DNA of 64,000 bases from assembly GCA_035578155.1 (NCBI GenBank), contig JAPWDM010000002.1, forward strand, positions 36,628,437 through 36,692,436, written 5' to 3'. Shown here one piece after another: positions 1 through 27,301 of the stretch (positions are counted from its first letter, which is position 1; each line of letters opens with the position of its first letter). The notes under the pieces are model-generated. The model was not told the DNA's origin and ran no database searches. It saw only the letters and a list, made by a program, of their open reading frames with translations. The position numbers and the translations under genes are program-made. The stretch comes from Brachynemurus nebulosus. Its lineage: Eukaryota; Arthropoda; Insecta; Neuroptera; Myrmeleontidae.

Positions 1-1008
1 GTCTTGTTTTTAATTAATATAAGTTACTTATTTTTTTTTTTTAATTATCTATTATATAATTTGTTTGCCAATTAATTTTGAAATAAAGGTTCAATCAAAC
101 AATGGACAAAGCGTTAACTAAACTTTCAGATTTCTGTATAAAAATATGTGATGGTAATACGAAATGTAAACGTCAATTTGAAAATATATCACTAGGTGGC
201 ATTTATATATATATAATTGATTTTTATTGAATTCTATGATCTAACATATTGGACCACAGAGGATATTGGATTGATATTAACTTCGAACACAAATGTTAGA
301 TGTCAGTATTCTGACATTTTGCAATCGAGTAATTATTAATTAATCTAATGTTCGTTTATAATCGTTTTCCAAAGAATTCAATAATGTGTCGAATTTAATT
401 CGTCACAACTTGTTGAAAAATGTCTTTCCAAAAATAAAGTTGACGAGTAAAAAAGGAAGATTTAAAAAAAAATAACTTACAACTTTTAAACTAAAAACTA
501 AACTTTAGCTAAAAATTCAAAATAGCTCAAACGGCTATTTGTCGCTAACAATAAAATTCAACCTCCAGTTGAAAATATACATATACAGTCCAATTGGCGG
601 TAAATAACCCAATCAGGGATGAGGGAAGTCTGCACATTATATCGTTGGAAAGCTCTCCACCACCAGTTTTTGATAATTAAGTTACAAAAAAATAACTCGA
701 AAACGATGAGTTATTTAGAAAATTATATCTTAAGAATCAAATTACATGACTTGCTATGTAGTAATAGGTATATGAACTTGTTTTTCAAAACGAAAATGGC
801 ATGAAAATGAACTCCTAAAACAATTCTTTCACCACTTAACCATTTCTCTGTATCTTCTAGTGTATGAACATAGTATGAGATTCCAATGATTATCATAAAA
901 AAAACTCACTCTGTATATTTAATCAAGCATAAATGAAAAAAATTCATAACATTTTTATATTAGGCAAATATTGTGGTAATTTCTCCTATGATTACTACGT
1001 TCGTGTAG
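1..1008. other. AT-rich non-coding stretch, probably intron or upstream sequence
   Basis: I see no convincing exon here. The short open frames have no recognisable protein character. If the RS/KS-rich exon that follows is real, this stretch is most simply its last intron, ending at the TAG at 1006-1008. Confidence 0.3.
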
Positions 1009-1262
1009 CTGTGCCGTCAACATCAAATCAACCGACACCATCATCAGCGGCTGCTGCCACTTTAGTTTCTAAATCAAGCGGAAATGCAATGAAATCCATA
1101 AAAAATTCACGCGGCCGTAAAAAGAAAATCATTCGACGTAAACGATCACGTTCGAAAAGTCCAAAAAAATCAAAATCAACTGCCACTCGTTCAAAAAGTG
1201 AAGGACGTAAAAATATACAAAAGAAAAAACTCAAACACAAAAGTGGTTCTAAAAGTGAATAA
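1009..1262 (+). CDS. Probable terminal exon of a basic RS/KS-rich protein (partial)
   Basis: An open frame runs to a TAA at 1260-1262. Its first residues after the likely acceptor (TAG ending at 1008, after a pyrimidine-containing tract) read VPSTSNQPTP, then a short alanine run, then a strongly basic tail with RKRSRSKSPKKSKS and RSKSEGRK. Such tails are typical of nuclear RNA-processing or chromatin proteins, where they act as localisation and interaction segments; that role is inference. The codon split at 1008/1009 implies a phase-1 upstream donor, but I could not find that exon in the first kilobase, so the gene probably begins outside the window. AATAAA signals follow about 170 bases downstream. 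The alternative is a chance lysine-rich frame, but the serine/arginine periodicity argues against that. I cannot name the family. Confidence 0.45.
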
Positions 1263-1424
1263 AATACATATTTATTATTACATGTGTATCCTATGTGTAC
1301 AAAATTTCAAACATCATTTGTTTTTTTGTCCACTAATGAATTTTTATTTTAAAAGCAATTTTGCGTTAATGTGTACAATTTAATTTCAAAAATATTTATG
1401 TATATACGAATTTTGTATTAAATA

Positions 1425-1446
1425 TCAGTAAATAAATAAATAAAAT
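1425..1446 (+). terminator. Clustered poly(A) signals
   Basis: Overlapping AATAAA hexamers lie about 170 bases after the stop of the RS/KS-rich exon. Distance and strand fit its 3' end formation. Confidence 0.45.
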
Positions 1447-2937
1447 ATGAAATATCCTCCACAGACCTTTATTTTTTAATGAAAAATTATAATTATTTAT
1501 ACAATTTGTTTTCATTATTACGACAAGTCCATTTTTATAATTAGCATTTATTTACAAATTATAAACAATAAAAATGAATTGAAAATAATTCGTTCCTGAA
1601 AGGAATGCAAATTAGCACTAAGTAACTGGATTTTTTTTTATTTTTAAAAAGCTACTTACTAAGAAATTAAACATTCCTATAAAAATACACACACAAAAAA
1701 GTTACAAAATCATTTTTGACAACGAAAAAACATGATATACTCTTTTGGATGTGTATAAATTGCATTATAACATAAATAAGCCAATATTTAGAGTAAAAAA
1801 AATCACTAAAAATCAAAAATAGTGACCCATTACATGCAACAATCATCTCATTTTAACAAATCTTATTATACTGAATTACAATTATTAATATTTTCTTATA
1901 GGTACATATTTAAAATTTATAAATACATATTCTAAAAATTGAATGAAAAAAGATCTAACAAATATATACATAGTAATACATACTACTGCTTGAAAGTAAA
2001 TAATAATTTAAAAAAATAAAAAGTTTTTTTTATGTAATATTAATCAGAACGACAGACAGTATTTAGGCATACAAAAATTAATATTTCACATCGATATCTT
2101 AAATATGATTCAACGATATGTTGCATTTAGGGCATTAATCTGAACATCGAAATTTCAGAAATTTTAAATATCAATCGTAATCCAGCGATTGGGATTTAAT
2201 CGCCATCAAAATTATCATACAAGAGATACATTCAAATAGCAAACTACTATTTTTATTGATTTTTTTTTTTATAATTAATTAATAAAACACTAAAATTGAA
2301 AGTAAAAATTATGCGATTAACACACAAATTTTAAAGAAATCAAAATTACGCTAATGGGTCCAGACATAAATTTGAATAAACACTAAAAAAATTGATGAAT
2401 CATATATTTTTATTTAGTTTTGTATCTATTCACTAATATTAATCCCGAAACGTCCTAAAAATCGAGATTTCGAGATTGGATGCCCTAGTTGGGTTACATA
2501 TTATATTTTTACAAGAAAAATATCATGATGATCCTTTTTCATTATAATTTGATTAGATACTTATGTAAATCTAAAAATTTATGACTGAGCAGAGAGATAA
2601 AATGAAGCACATTAAAAAATGTGAAATTAACTAATAAAGCTAAAAGTAAATTTAGTTTTTTTAGTATTTTTGCAGTTTTTTTTATTCCATATTATTTTAA
2701 TGAGTACCTTCAATAATAATACATAAATGAATATAGCTTAAAAAAAATTTTTGAATACATACTGTAGATTAATTATTTGGCATTTTATTATAAAGCATTT
2801 TATTTTTATTTAAAAAAAAAATTTATATAAAAGAATAAAATAAAAAGTGCGTTTTGTTAATACAATATTGTTTTGATGTTAAATCCCTGATTTTATCAAG
2901 TTTTTTTTCCATTCTATTTGCCATTGTAACTATTTAA
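1447..2937. other. Intergenic AT-rich DNA, no gene seen
   Basis: This stretch is very low in GC with many homopolymer A/T runs. No ORF, tRNA or clear inverted repeat was recognised. It ends at the TTAA that flanks a short MITE. Confidence 0.4.
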
Positions 2938-3139
2938 TCCCTTCCGGCAAAATGACGAGTATAACTCGTCATCGGTTTTTGTGCTACTGCACAATGACGA
3001 GCTATGCTCGTCATACGACTAAACTTTTGCTTTGATTTTTTTGCAAATAATATAATTTTAATTAACAATATGTGATAAAAATGAAACAAGTTTTTTTTTT
3101 CATGTACAATTTTTAATGATTAAATCACACCGGAAGGAG
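2938..3139. mobile_element. 202-bp piggyBac-type MITE flanked by TTAA
   Basis: The element is flanked by TTAA at 2934-2937 and 3140-3143. Its ends are inverted: CCCTTCCGG on the left and CCGGAAGGAG on the right. Two internal palindromes sit near the left side, TGACGAGTATAACTCGTCA and a variant TGACGAGCTATGCTCGTCA. TTAA duplication is the hallmark of piggyBac transposition; no transposase is encoded, so this is a non-autonomous copy. Confidence 0.6.
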
Positions 3140-3230
3140 TTAAATTATGATATAAAAAGGAAAAATATGTATTCAAACCCCACAAAATATAACAGTCTTT
3201 TTTATTTTAATTTATATATTTTTTCATCAT

Positions 3231-3529
3231 ATAGGCCTAACTCAGAAGTACCACTCATCGATCACTTTCTTGCAGTTACTGTGTGATTGTACTATGATCT
3301 GAGTTAAGCGACCATTTGCAAGCCACTTTTTAGTGATCAGGTGAAGTTCAACCATTACTGAACCACATTAAAATCACCGAAAGTCTTTGTCGTATGCAAT
3401 ATACTACAAGCTGGTTTCAGTTAATAATAATGATAATTTTGAGGGATATTAGCGACCACATGTTGCGACAGTCTTCATATCTGACTTCAGTGTAGTTACA
3501 AAGTGATGCGTCTGAGTTAACCCCTCAGT
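3231..3529. mobile_element. Small inverted-repeat element (MITE)
   Basis: The left end reads AGGCCTAACTCAGAAG and the right end is its approximate inverse (CTGAGTTAACCCCT). The interior is somewhat richer in GC than its surroundings and has no ORF. The family and target duplication were not resolved. Confidence 0.4.
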
Positions 3530-4715
3530 TATTTGCACTAATTTTTTGAAATTAAAATCTACTGTAGGCATAAATGAAAAAATAATTAAAATTTTGTCAC
3601 CAAGAATAGGTCAGTTACTAATAAATTCAATTAGAAGTACAACAGAAACTGAAAATTTTTTTAGTTATAAAGTTGGTACTACAATTTAGTTGAATGCTAC
3701 TCAAAATTATTACATAATTTAGTTTTTATTTCATTAAATTTTAGAATATACAAGTATAAATAAGGAATAACCAATATAAATGTGTACAGTGATTACGTTT
3801 TCAAATTTTTTTTTGTTTTGTTTTTTATAGTTACTTAATTACATTTAAGGCCATTTCAGTATGGAAATATGTTTTTTAGACACCAATAATTCAAATAACT
3901 ATAAAGTATTCAAATTGTTCAATATAATTTATCCTATTCTTAAATCTATATTTTGTTAAATTTATTTTAAAGTTAAAATTGTATTATAATAAAAATTATT
4001 ACTTATTAATTATTATATTCCCAATTGCTTTTAATCTTATTCTTGGACGCCTTTATCAATATATTTTTATTACAACAGGCACCGTACAATAAATTTTTAT
4101 TGCAACATTCAAACGGTGTAAAATTGAAAAGCTGACTGACGTTTCTGTTACACCAGTGACTAAGACTGTCAAATATTTTCCATCATGATGTCATGAACAT
4201 TATTACATACTAATCTTAATTTGTGTTTATTACTTGATTTTAAAAAATTCAAATATAGTTTATGCACCGTGCCCATATTTATCTTTTCGAAAAATTTTTA
4301 ATAAATGAGGTAACTGAAGTTTTAAAAATGGTCTTAGTATCATAATCTTGAATTGTTTTTATTTCGTCCGATTTTTTTCTACACAAGTAAAAAGTTTTTA
4401 AATATACTTGTTTGTTTAAAAAAAATAGGTAGATATTTAAAATATTATTATTTATAATATTTTGTCATCAAATAGTGAGCTGATATTTTTTTTTCATCTT
4501 GTAAACAACACTGGAATGATTGTACAAAATTTTTGCCAACAACATATTTTTTGCAGAGCGTCTGCTGTTGGCAATTTCATTGACATTGTACAATTTCAAA
4601 GGTCTTTACGTGCCTTTTTCTTATTTTTTTTTACAGATGCTTTTGATTCTGTCCAATTTTCTACAAATAAAATATTAAAATGAAATGTTAAACGCACATG
4701 CACCTCGTTAAAAGA
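3530..4715. other. Intergenic/3' flank of the minus-strand gene
   Basis: AT-rich sequence downstream of the minus-strand lysine-rich gene, which ends at 4716. Part of it is presumably that gene's 3' UTR, but no single poly(A) site stands out. No other gene was recognised. Confidence 0.35.
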
Positions 4716-6449
4716 TTATTTTTTCGACTTTTTACCTGGTTGTTGCTCATTAGAATTACTTTGAGTAGCATTAGCAGTTGACGAATTTTTTTGCTGATTA
4801 GGTTGTTTCGGTTGCTTTGCCGGTTTTGGTTCGGCTGTTTGTTTTTCATCTGATGTTGGTGATGTTTCTTTACTTTTTGGTTTTTTCTCGGCAGGCTGTT
4901 TGGGGGCTTTTTGACCAGTGCCCGAGTCTTTTGGTGATTTTTCTTTTGTTTGTTGCTGAGGTTGTGCTTTATTGTCTGTTCCGTCCTTTTTCTTCGCTTC
5001 AGGTGATTTTTTGGGCGATTTTGGTGAATCCTTTTTATCCGTTACATTTTGTTGGGGTTCCTTCTTTTTTTTCGGTTGTTTGGCACCTTCAGGGGATTGT
5101 TTTTGAGCTTTAGGTTCTCCCGACGGTTTGGGACTTTTGGTTACCTTCTCATCAACACCTCCTTCTTTTTGTTTACTAGCTTTACCAGATGCATCTTCCT
5201 TTTGCTTAGGTTGTTTTGCTTCGGATTTCTTTTGAGCTTGTTTATTGTCATTTTTAGTTGGTTTTGGACTGTCAACTTTTTCTTTAGCTATTTTCTCTTT
5301 CTTTTCTTTCTGTTCTTTCGGTTTATCTTGTTTTACTTTTTCATTTTGAGGTTGTTTTGCTTTTTCGTTCTGTTTCTTTACGTTTTCTTGAACAGGTTTT
5401 TGTTTTTCAACCTTTTCTTTGTTGTCGGGCGACTTCTTCTTTTTCGGAGATTTTTGTGATTCTTGTTCTTTTTTAACTTCGACAACTTTTTCTGTTACTT
5501 CTTCTGCACCCTTTTCTTTATCTTCTTTTTTATTATTCTTCTTTTTTTTCTTCGACTTTGCTTCAGGTGAATCAATTGGTGTTAATGTCAGTACAATGTC
5601 TTTTTCCTTTTTAATTTTTGCAGCTTTTTCTTTTAATTCCTTGTTCACAACTTCTTTAATTGCTTTATCCTCAATTTTTTTCTCTTTTTTCGGCGAATCT
5701 AATAAATCCTCAATCTTCTTTGTTTTCTTTTTTTTAGGACTATCAATTATGGGTGAATCCTCAACGGCTTTTCGATTTTTTTTGTCATTTTTAGATGGAA
5801 CAGTTTCCCAATTACCTTCATCATAGTCAACTGGTTTCACGTTTTCATTTTTTTTTGCATTCTTCTTATTTTTAGCTTGAACGAATTCATTTTCAATTCT
5901 TCGATTCGAATCTACCTTTTTATCTTGCTTTTGTTTTTGTGAAGCTGCTTTCGTATTTGATTCAGCATTTGCAGCAGCGCTTTTAGATGGTGAACCCTTT
6001 TTATTTGATTTGTCGCCAACAGCTGTTGCATGGCCATTAGCAGTACTTTTCTGAAAATAAATGGAATTTAACACTTCAATATGGATCATAATTATATGGA
6101 TCATAGGTATAGATATTAGAACAGTTAAGTGACATAACACTGTCTAATGTTATAGTGTAATGAACTCTAACAAAAGGTTACACTTCTAATAATTTATAAT
6201 ATTAAATGATAAAGATATGAATGGATTCTAAAAATAAATGAACACATGCTTGGTCACCTTTTTCTCTTTTTTCTGTTTCTTGTCTTTCGATTTTCGATCA
6301 TCACCTACAACGGTTGCTAATTTATCAAACGGTGGTTGTTCAGCATGCTTAAAACCAAACGTATACACTAAAATTGCACTTAAGATCACTAGAAGTGGTA
6401 TACAAATAAATCCTAGTGTGCTACTTGAAAAATTTGTAACAACTTCCAT
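4716..6449 (-). CDS. Lysine-rich single-pass membrane protein, LYRIC/metadherin-like
   Basis: Two exons, complement(4716..6050, 6258..6449), give a 508-residue protein. The start is the ATG at 6449, which opens MEVVTNFSSS; an upstream in-frame ATG at 6479 is possible but would put MALTVSLIFT before it. Residues about 11-33 form one hydrophobic membrane segment, followed by a charged linker (FKHAEQPPFDKLATVV) and then a long Lys/Glu/Gln/Pro-rich, low-complexity cytosolic tail with several SPK(K/S) repeats. The donor AAG|GTGACC and acceptor TTTTCAG join codons in phase 0. One ordered-looking block, PVDYDEGNWETVPSKNDKK, resembles the conserved DEG.WET block of vertebrate LYRIC/MTDH, and the N-terminal anchor fits too; RRBP1/p180 is the other candidate because it shares an anchor followed by a lysine-rich tail. 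By analogy it would sit in the ER or nuclear envelope; function is not shown by sequence. It diverges from the helicase gene to its right. Confidence 0.72.
6051..6257 (-). other. Intron of the LYRIC-like gene
   Basis: A 207-base intron with donor GTGACC (a weak GT site) and acceptor TTATTTTCAG. Both flanking exons are in phase 0. Exact donor choice is the least certain part of this gene model, but it keeps frame and cuts a chain of lysine codons. Confidence 0.6.
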
Positions 6450-7345
6450 TGTGAAAATTAAACTAACTGTAAGTGCCAAGTGTTAAGCCGGACCATACGC
6501 TGAATACGCTAGTTAGACTATGCTTTGCTATGAATATGAACTGCCACGAAATCAGATCATAGCCGAATCGTTTACAGATGATTTTTGATGACGCGTCTAT
6601 GACGTACACATACAAATGCCACTTCATACACATGAATTACTATCGCATTTGTGTGGTATGCGTGCGCAAAATTCACAATTCCACGTTTTTAAACATTGTT
6701 AAATATAAATTATATTCATTCAAATTTATTCAGTAAAAGTATTTCATCGATTTATATACATATTAATTACATAATTATTATTCAGGAGCTTATTAATTAC
6801 AAGTATATTTATTATTGATTCAATATGCATATAAATTATAGACGCTTAAATATTATGGTCGATTAAAATTTCAATTCTTATAAAAAATAGGTTTTACTTT
6901 TCTCCTGAATTCATTACATTTTTTATACACCTAATGATAATGTTTATGATGTTTATTCTCAATATTCATACATATTTCTCTATACAATAAATTTAAAAAT
7001 TTTTTTGTAATTCATACAGTAAGTTAACAAAAATAGTGAATCAGATGTTATCGTCCTACAAAGCCCAATCGACAATAAAAATGGGTTGTTGCGAATGTAA
7101 TATTTAAACACGTTAATGGTCTTAATTGTCACGAAGAATTATGACGAAATGACCAACTAATACACTGTTTTGACAAATAATACACCAATACATAAATAAC
7201 TGTAACTCGCTCTTTGTCTAGGCGAAGGTTCGATACCGATCTTCGACACAGATCTGTTGTACAATACGTATAAAAAACACTGAGTTCTGATTCAAACATA
7301 TTAACATATGTTTCCTCCTCAATGTAAAAAAATTGATAAAAAATG
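6450..7345. promoter_or_regulatory. 5' flank of the LYRIC-like gene, then non-coding DNA
   Basis: This holds the 5' UTR and promoter of the minus-strand gene, without a clear TATA box or initiator that I can place. GC is higher in the first 200 bases (6480-6680) than beyond. No coding sequence is seen. Confidence 0.35.
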
Positions 7346-7669
7346 CTGGCGTTCGAAACGAAAATTTTGTTAGCCTAACGGGCCTAACGTTAGCTAACGG
7401 AGCTTTCACCGTTACAAACCAGAGGGCTCTGATTCAAAAAATTAATGCACGTTAAATATTTTTTCATGGTTTTTCACGGTATAAATACTTAATTTCTGAA
7501 GTACAGCCACATTTAAAAATTATGGAATAAAGATAATCAGTCACCATGTTAGAAATGTTGTTTTAATATATAATGTATGTTAATTTTTGAATGCGTGCCC
7601 TCTGGTTTGTAACGGTGAAAGCTCCGTTAGCTGACGTTAGGCTAACAAAATTTTCGTTTCAAACGCCAG
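7346..7669. mobile_element. 324-bp foldback MITE with ~75-bp arms
   Basis: The left arm (CTGGCGTTCGAAACG... through ACCGTTACAAACCAGAGGG) is repeated in inverse orientation at 7595-7669. The arms differ at only a few positions, and about 165 bases lie between them. The inner motif AACCAGAGGGCTCTG recurs at 9436 and 10470, so this is one member of a local family. No ORF is seen. Confidence 0.6.
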
Positions 7670-7904
7670 AAATAATAATGTATTATAAATCAGATCGGAT
7701 CACTCCGGTAACGGTGGAAACTAGAGAGAGAGCGAACTACATTTGTATACCCTACTGATGTACACTTTATACGGAATTGTTGGCGTCGTATTGGGATCTG
7801 TCGAATGAGGGTATGACATCTGGTGTTTAAAAATCAGACTATTCTTAAAGTGCATTTGCTGAAATGTCATTAATGATTTGAACCACAGAACAAATAGAAC
7901 GAAT

Positions 7905-8290
7905 ATAACTGTCTCTTTTCTGCAATCACTTACGTGCAAGTATGTGCATCTTAGGCTGCTTAGTGTCAGTTGCTCAGTACCCGTCGCTCAGTGTAAGTCA
8001 GTCAAACAACAATAAATTTGATTGTTGAACCGGCACAAGTAGCGTTGTGGTATCACACACATCACACACATGTATGCGAACCAAAGGTCACGTGACGGCC
8101 ACCACCATCTTCGATTACTCACACAAACACAGTTTACCGCACCAATACAAAGTAAACACCGTGCACGTATACAACATATTTTCTATCTCAAGTGGTTACA
8201 CAGGTTCCAGTAGTATAGAAATATGTATTTTCTCTCTAGTGCTCTATGATTTGAACTTTATATGTAGATCTACATTTACATACAACTGAT
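7905..8290 (+). repeat. Dispersed ~380-bp repeat, copy 1
   Basis: The same sequence, with drift, recurs at about 10050-10400, 36590-36930 and 38010-38270. Shared landmarks are a stretch of CAGTGAATGAG/GTAGATCAA type, a run rich in CACACA and a TTTCAGTAGTATAGA end. Copies 1 and 2 both stand next to AACCAGAGGG-type arms, so this is probably the body of a larger non-autonomous element. The ORFs it carries look accidental. Confidence 0.5.
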
Positions 8291-9380
8291 TTGTTTCTAC
8301 CATTCGTTAACAGTTCTCCAATTATTTCATGACATTTTACCATTCAAATTTGACGTTTGTATACTGTAAATTGTAATTTTGTAATATTCATTAACTCATT
8401 CACTTATTTTTACATATTTTTACCACATTTTAACGATTTTTCAGATACAAAATTCTCTCTCCTTCAACTAAATTTATTTGCTTCGAACTTGTGCCAACTC
8501 ATGTACAAATAGTTTATTTTTTTTTTATCATTTTTTCTTCATATCGCACTAACTATTGCATATAAAACTAATGTCAATGCACTTTTTGGTCAGCCACTTT
8601 TATTAAATCACGCCTATTTGACAGTTTCCAATGTCTTACAGCGCCAATGACTATGAACTGATTAATACATCTGCAGATGCGGATATATATGCAGATTTTT
8701 TAAAAGTAATATCTGCTGATGTGGATGAGGATATGGATGTTTAAAAATAATATTTTTTTTAAGTAGGCGAATTTTTAAAAATTTTATTATACAAAGAAAT
8801 ATGTATCTAAATTTTAAAAGGGGTAAGTTACACTTTAAAAACCTTTACATTACCAAGGGTAATACAGATTAGATAACGTTTTAAAAAAGCCAATAGGGTG
8901 ACTAAACTAGATTGTTACTAAAAGGCCGAGTCTTGGAGAGAAATGGCGAGCCCAGAAATAAACCACATTTTTTTTAAATTTTCCTAAAAAAAAGAAAAAA
9001 AATCTTTTACTTTTTGGATCCCCTACCAACAGTTACGGGCCCCATTTTCAGGCCCGTACCCTGGACTACAACACCGGCCGACCCCCTCTCATAAGACCTG
9101 CTAAAGGTATCAAAAAACGCACGTTAATTTTTTTTTTAATCAGATCCCTCTGGTTCTGATTTACAGTGCTGCAAGTTTCGTTACGTGACCTTTTTCTCTG
9201 ACGAACGCACTGATTGATCTCATTATTCCACTTTTCTCCCAACGAATGAGCAAAATGTGCAAAAGAGCGAACATTAATTTCTGGTAGTAAGTATACAAGT
9301 GCAATTATTAGGATGTAATCTGTGTAAAATCTTATCGGTAGCAGTATTTGAATTCCAAATGTTGAAACAAACCTTATGTT
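8291..9380. other. Non-coding flank with degenerate repeat fragments
   Basis: No gene was recognised. A GC-richer patch at about 8925-9090, with CGGGCCCC-type sequence, looks like a decayed hAT-type or similar MITE, but its ends could not be matched. Confidence 0.3.
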
Positions 9381-10535
9381 CGTGAGAAAATTTTGTTACA
9401 AAACGTTTTGTAACAAAGCTCGTGGTGCCATTATGAACCAGAGGGTTCTGTTTCAAAAAAATTAACACCTATTAAATAATTTTTTATTACTCATGCGGGA
9501 GAAGTACTAACTTGGCGCACACCTTTCTGTACGCAAAATAGCTGTTTGCCCACTGTACTCTTCCCGCATACTTTTTTTGCGTGTGGAAAGTAACTTTCCA
9601 CACGCAAATTGACAATAAAACACGCAAAATTTAATCAAAACACGCAAAGCCGCCTCTTAATTTTTCATTTAATAAATATTTCATAATTATTTCTATAGAA
9701 ACCACCGAAAAAGTAATTTAAACGATAATTAATTCAGAAAAAAAAGACGAACACTTAAAAATATCATTTTAAAAAGTAATAAATTTGTCAAAAATAGTGA
9801 TAATAATAGAAAAAAGTATGTGAAATTCGTAATAAAAAATAGTATGTGCAACTCGTGCGGGATTGTCGATTGCCCCACTCAAGCGAATGAGCGCACTCAC
9901 TACGTTCGTGCGCTCAACTTCGCTTTCGTGGGCAATCGACAATTTCCCGCACTTATTGCACAATATACTATTTTATGGCCTTTCTCTGGTTTTTCGCGGT
10001 ATAAATTCTTAACTTCTAAAATACTCCAGAGTAAAGAGGTAATGCAACTATCTCTATCGTGTAATCTGCAGTGTACAGTTCTGTGCAAATTAGGCTACTT
10101 AGTAGTCACTTCTTGCGTAGCAGTGAATGAGTGTAGATCAATCGCAAGTCAATTGTGTTGATTGTTGCTGGCATTTTTACAACCCCCACACGGAGCCATA
10201 TACACGCGTGTAGTATCATACATATGTATGCGACAACACGGCCACCACCATCTCCGATCACTCACACAAAGATAGATCACCGCACAAATACAAAGTAAAC
10301 CCAGTGCACGTATATAACATATTTTCTATCTTTTACTGGTTACACTGGTTTCAGTAGTATAGAGATAGATATGTTGTCTCTAGTACTCTGGGTAAAATAC
10401 ATTCTCATTCAAAAATTATGACGTAAAAACAAATAATTACTAAGGTAGAAACCAGTAATATTTTTAATTAGAGCCCTCTGGTTCGTAACGGTGCAAACTC
10501 TGTTATGAAACGTTTTGTAACAAAATCCTCTCACG
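9381..10535. mobile_element. ~1.15-kb foldback-type element, second family member
   Basis: The left end carries TTGTTACAAAACGTTTTG and AACCAGAGGGTTCTG; the right end carries their inverse (10470-10535). The inside contains copy 2 of the ~380-bp repeat, and a further insertion at about 9490-9975 splits the sequence that is continuous in the 7.4-kb relative. That inner insertion includes the hairpin at 9840-9972. No transposase was found. Confidence 0.5.
9840..9972. repeat. Hairpin-forming palindrome
   Basis: The arms AGTATGTGCAACTCGTGCGG and CCGCACTTATTGCAC..., continuing into GATTGTCGATTGCCC and GGGCAATCGACAAT, pair over about 40 bases around a GC-rich loop of alternating CGCTCA/GAGCGC motifs. 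Short ORFs run through both strands because the sequence is nearly self-complementary. Confidence 0.6.
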
Positions 10536-10940
10536 AAGACACATGTTTCTCATGAACTACGTGTGGTTTGTCAGTCAGGGAGGAGAGCATTTGTAGTTAA
10601 CTTGATTTACCTAATTTAGTGGTATCAAGTGGTATTGAATGGTATGAGGGGTATGAGATGTATTACGAATTAAATGTGTTATACGACTTCTATTCACTAA
10701 CTGTACATGCGTTTATTGATGGTATTCCATCTATTCCATGATATTGATTTAAAAATAATAGGATTTTGCGCAAACAAATCTTAGTTGTGTTTCCGTTTTC
10801 TACATCTGGGTTGCAAATTGACCTAAAAATTAAATAGTTTTTAATATTGGAAATATTTATTAGTTAATTGTTAAGATGTGTTAATATTACGATTTTTTTA
10901 TTTACTTAACTCTTGTAATATAATATATAACTTAGTAATC
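10536..10940 (+). promoter_or_regulatory. 5' flank and leader of the helicase gene
   Basis: These 400 bases separate the last upstream element from the helicase start codon. They are AT-rich with no obvious TATA box in a usable position. The transcript leader is expected here, but I cannot place the start site. Confidence 0.35.
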
Positions 10941-26121
<15,181 letters not shown>

Positions 26122-26560
26122 TTATATTTTAATTAATATTATGTGAAACGGTGTTGTAGCAAATGAAAGAATATTTTCAAAATATTGAACAAAATATTGT
26201 TATTAACTCAATATTTAAAACAATGAAATTATCACTTCAGTTAGGAAGTTAACGCATCAAGATATTCGTATAGTAATAATGATCATCCGTGGCGAAATAA
26301 AAAAAAAAAAAGTATATTAATAAACAGTTGCCAAAGTGTAAGATAAAACTATTGTGAATATTATGTTGTAATGCTGTAAATCGGGTAGAGAATGTAGTTT
26401 CTTTTTTTAGCTTAAATAAGTATGTATTTATTTTATTATAGTTAATTTTTTTTTAACTACTTTTTAATTAATTGTACAAATTAAGAATATAAAATTACAT
26501 AAAGAAAAAAATTTGTATACAATAAGAGAATATAATTCTGATTTTAAATAAAAAATTAGA
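26122..26560 (+). terminator. Helicase 3' UTR with several poly(A) signals
   Basis: AATAAA-type signals occur at about 26296, 26319 and 26547. The sequence between is AT-rich and non-coding. Which is used cannot be told from sequence. Confidence 0.5.
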
Positions 26561-27301
26561 TGAAATTATTGTGCATTTGTGTTTATTCGTTTTTCCTTCT
26601 GTATTTATATCAAATTATAATTGTGAGACCAGTAACTGTGCCAAATTTATAACAGGTATAACTCGTGAAATGGCATGTGTAAAAAACTACGCAGATTTCA
26701 GTGATAAAATTTGTATGCAAACTTTTTGTCTGCATATTTTTGACTTTTCAAATAAGCTATGCATAATGATATTATCTTTGAAATTTACGTAAATTGTATA
26801 TTACAGGAATAATATTATTCCTAATAAAATAAGCTTTTATAGGACCAAGCCTGGACTGTACACGGTAGTACTAGTGCTGATAGTGGCGCCTTGATGTGTC
26901 AGTGCTAGGGATGTCGTTTTTTAATCGAGAAATCGATTAATCGGAAGTATGAAAACCGATTTTTAATCGATTATTGATTTTGAGATCGATTTTTATTTTA
27001 TGGAAATCGCGAAACGATTTTTTTTTTAAACATAAATTGCTTTTTTATTTATACGTTGCTATTTATTTATTAAATCTATTATCGGTACTACGATTATTAA
27101 ATTTTAAGCATCAAACGAATCGAATGCATATAATCAAATCTCTATGCATCAAATCAAATTAACAAGCGGGAAATTTAAAAAAAAAAATTATAATTATTTT
27201 TTTATCCCTTAATCTATAAAAAAAACTTTATATGCAATTAAATAAAAAAAACTTCTCAACATTTAATACAATTTAGATAATATTATTTATACGGTGACCA
27301 G

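Noticed and set aside
5049..5826. Plus-strand ORFs with many F, L and S residues, looking like membrane proteins
   Set aside because: They are the antisense of the lysine-rich coding exon on the minus strand; AAA/AAG codons read backwards give TTT/CTT.
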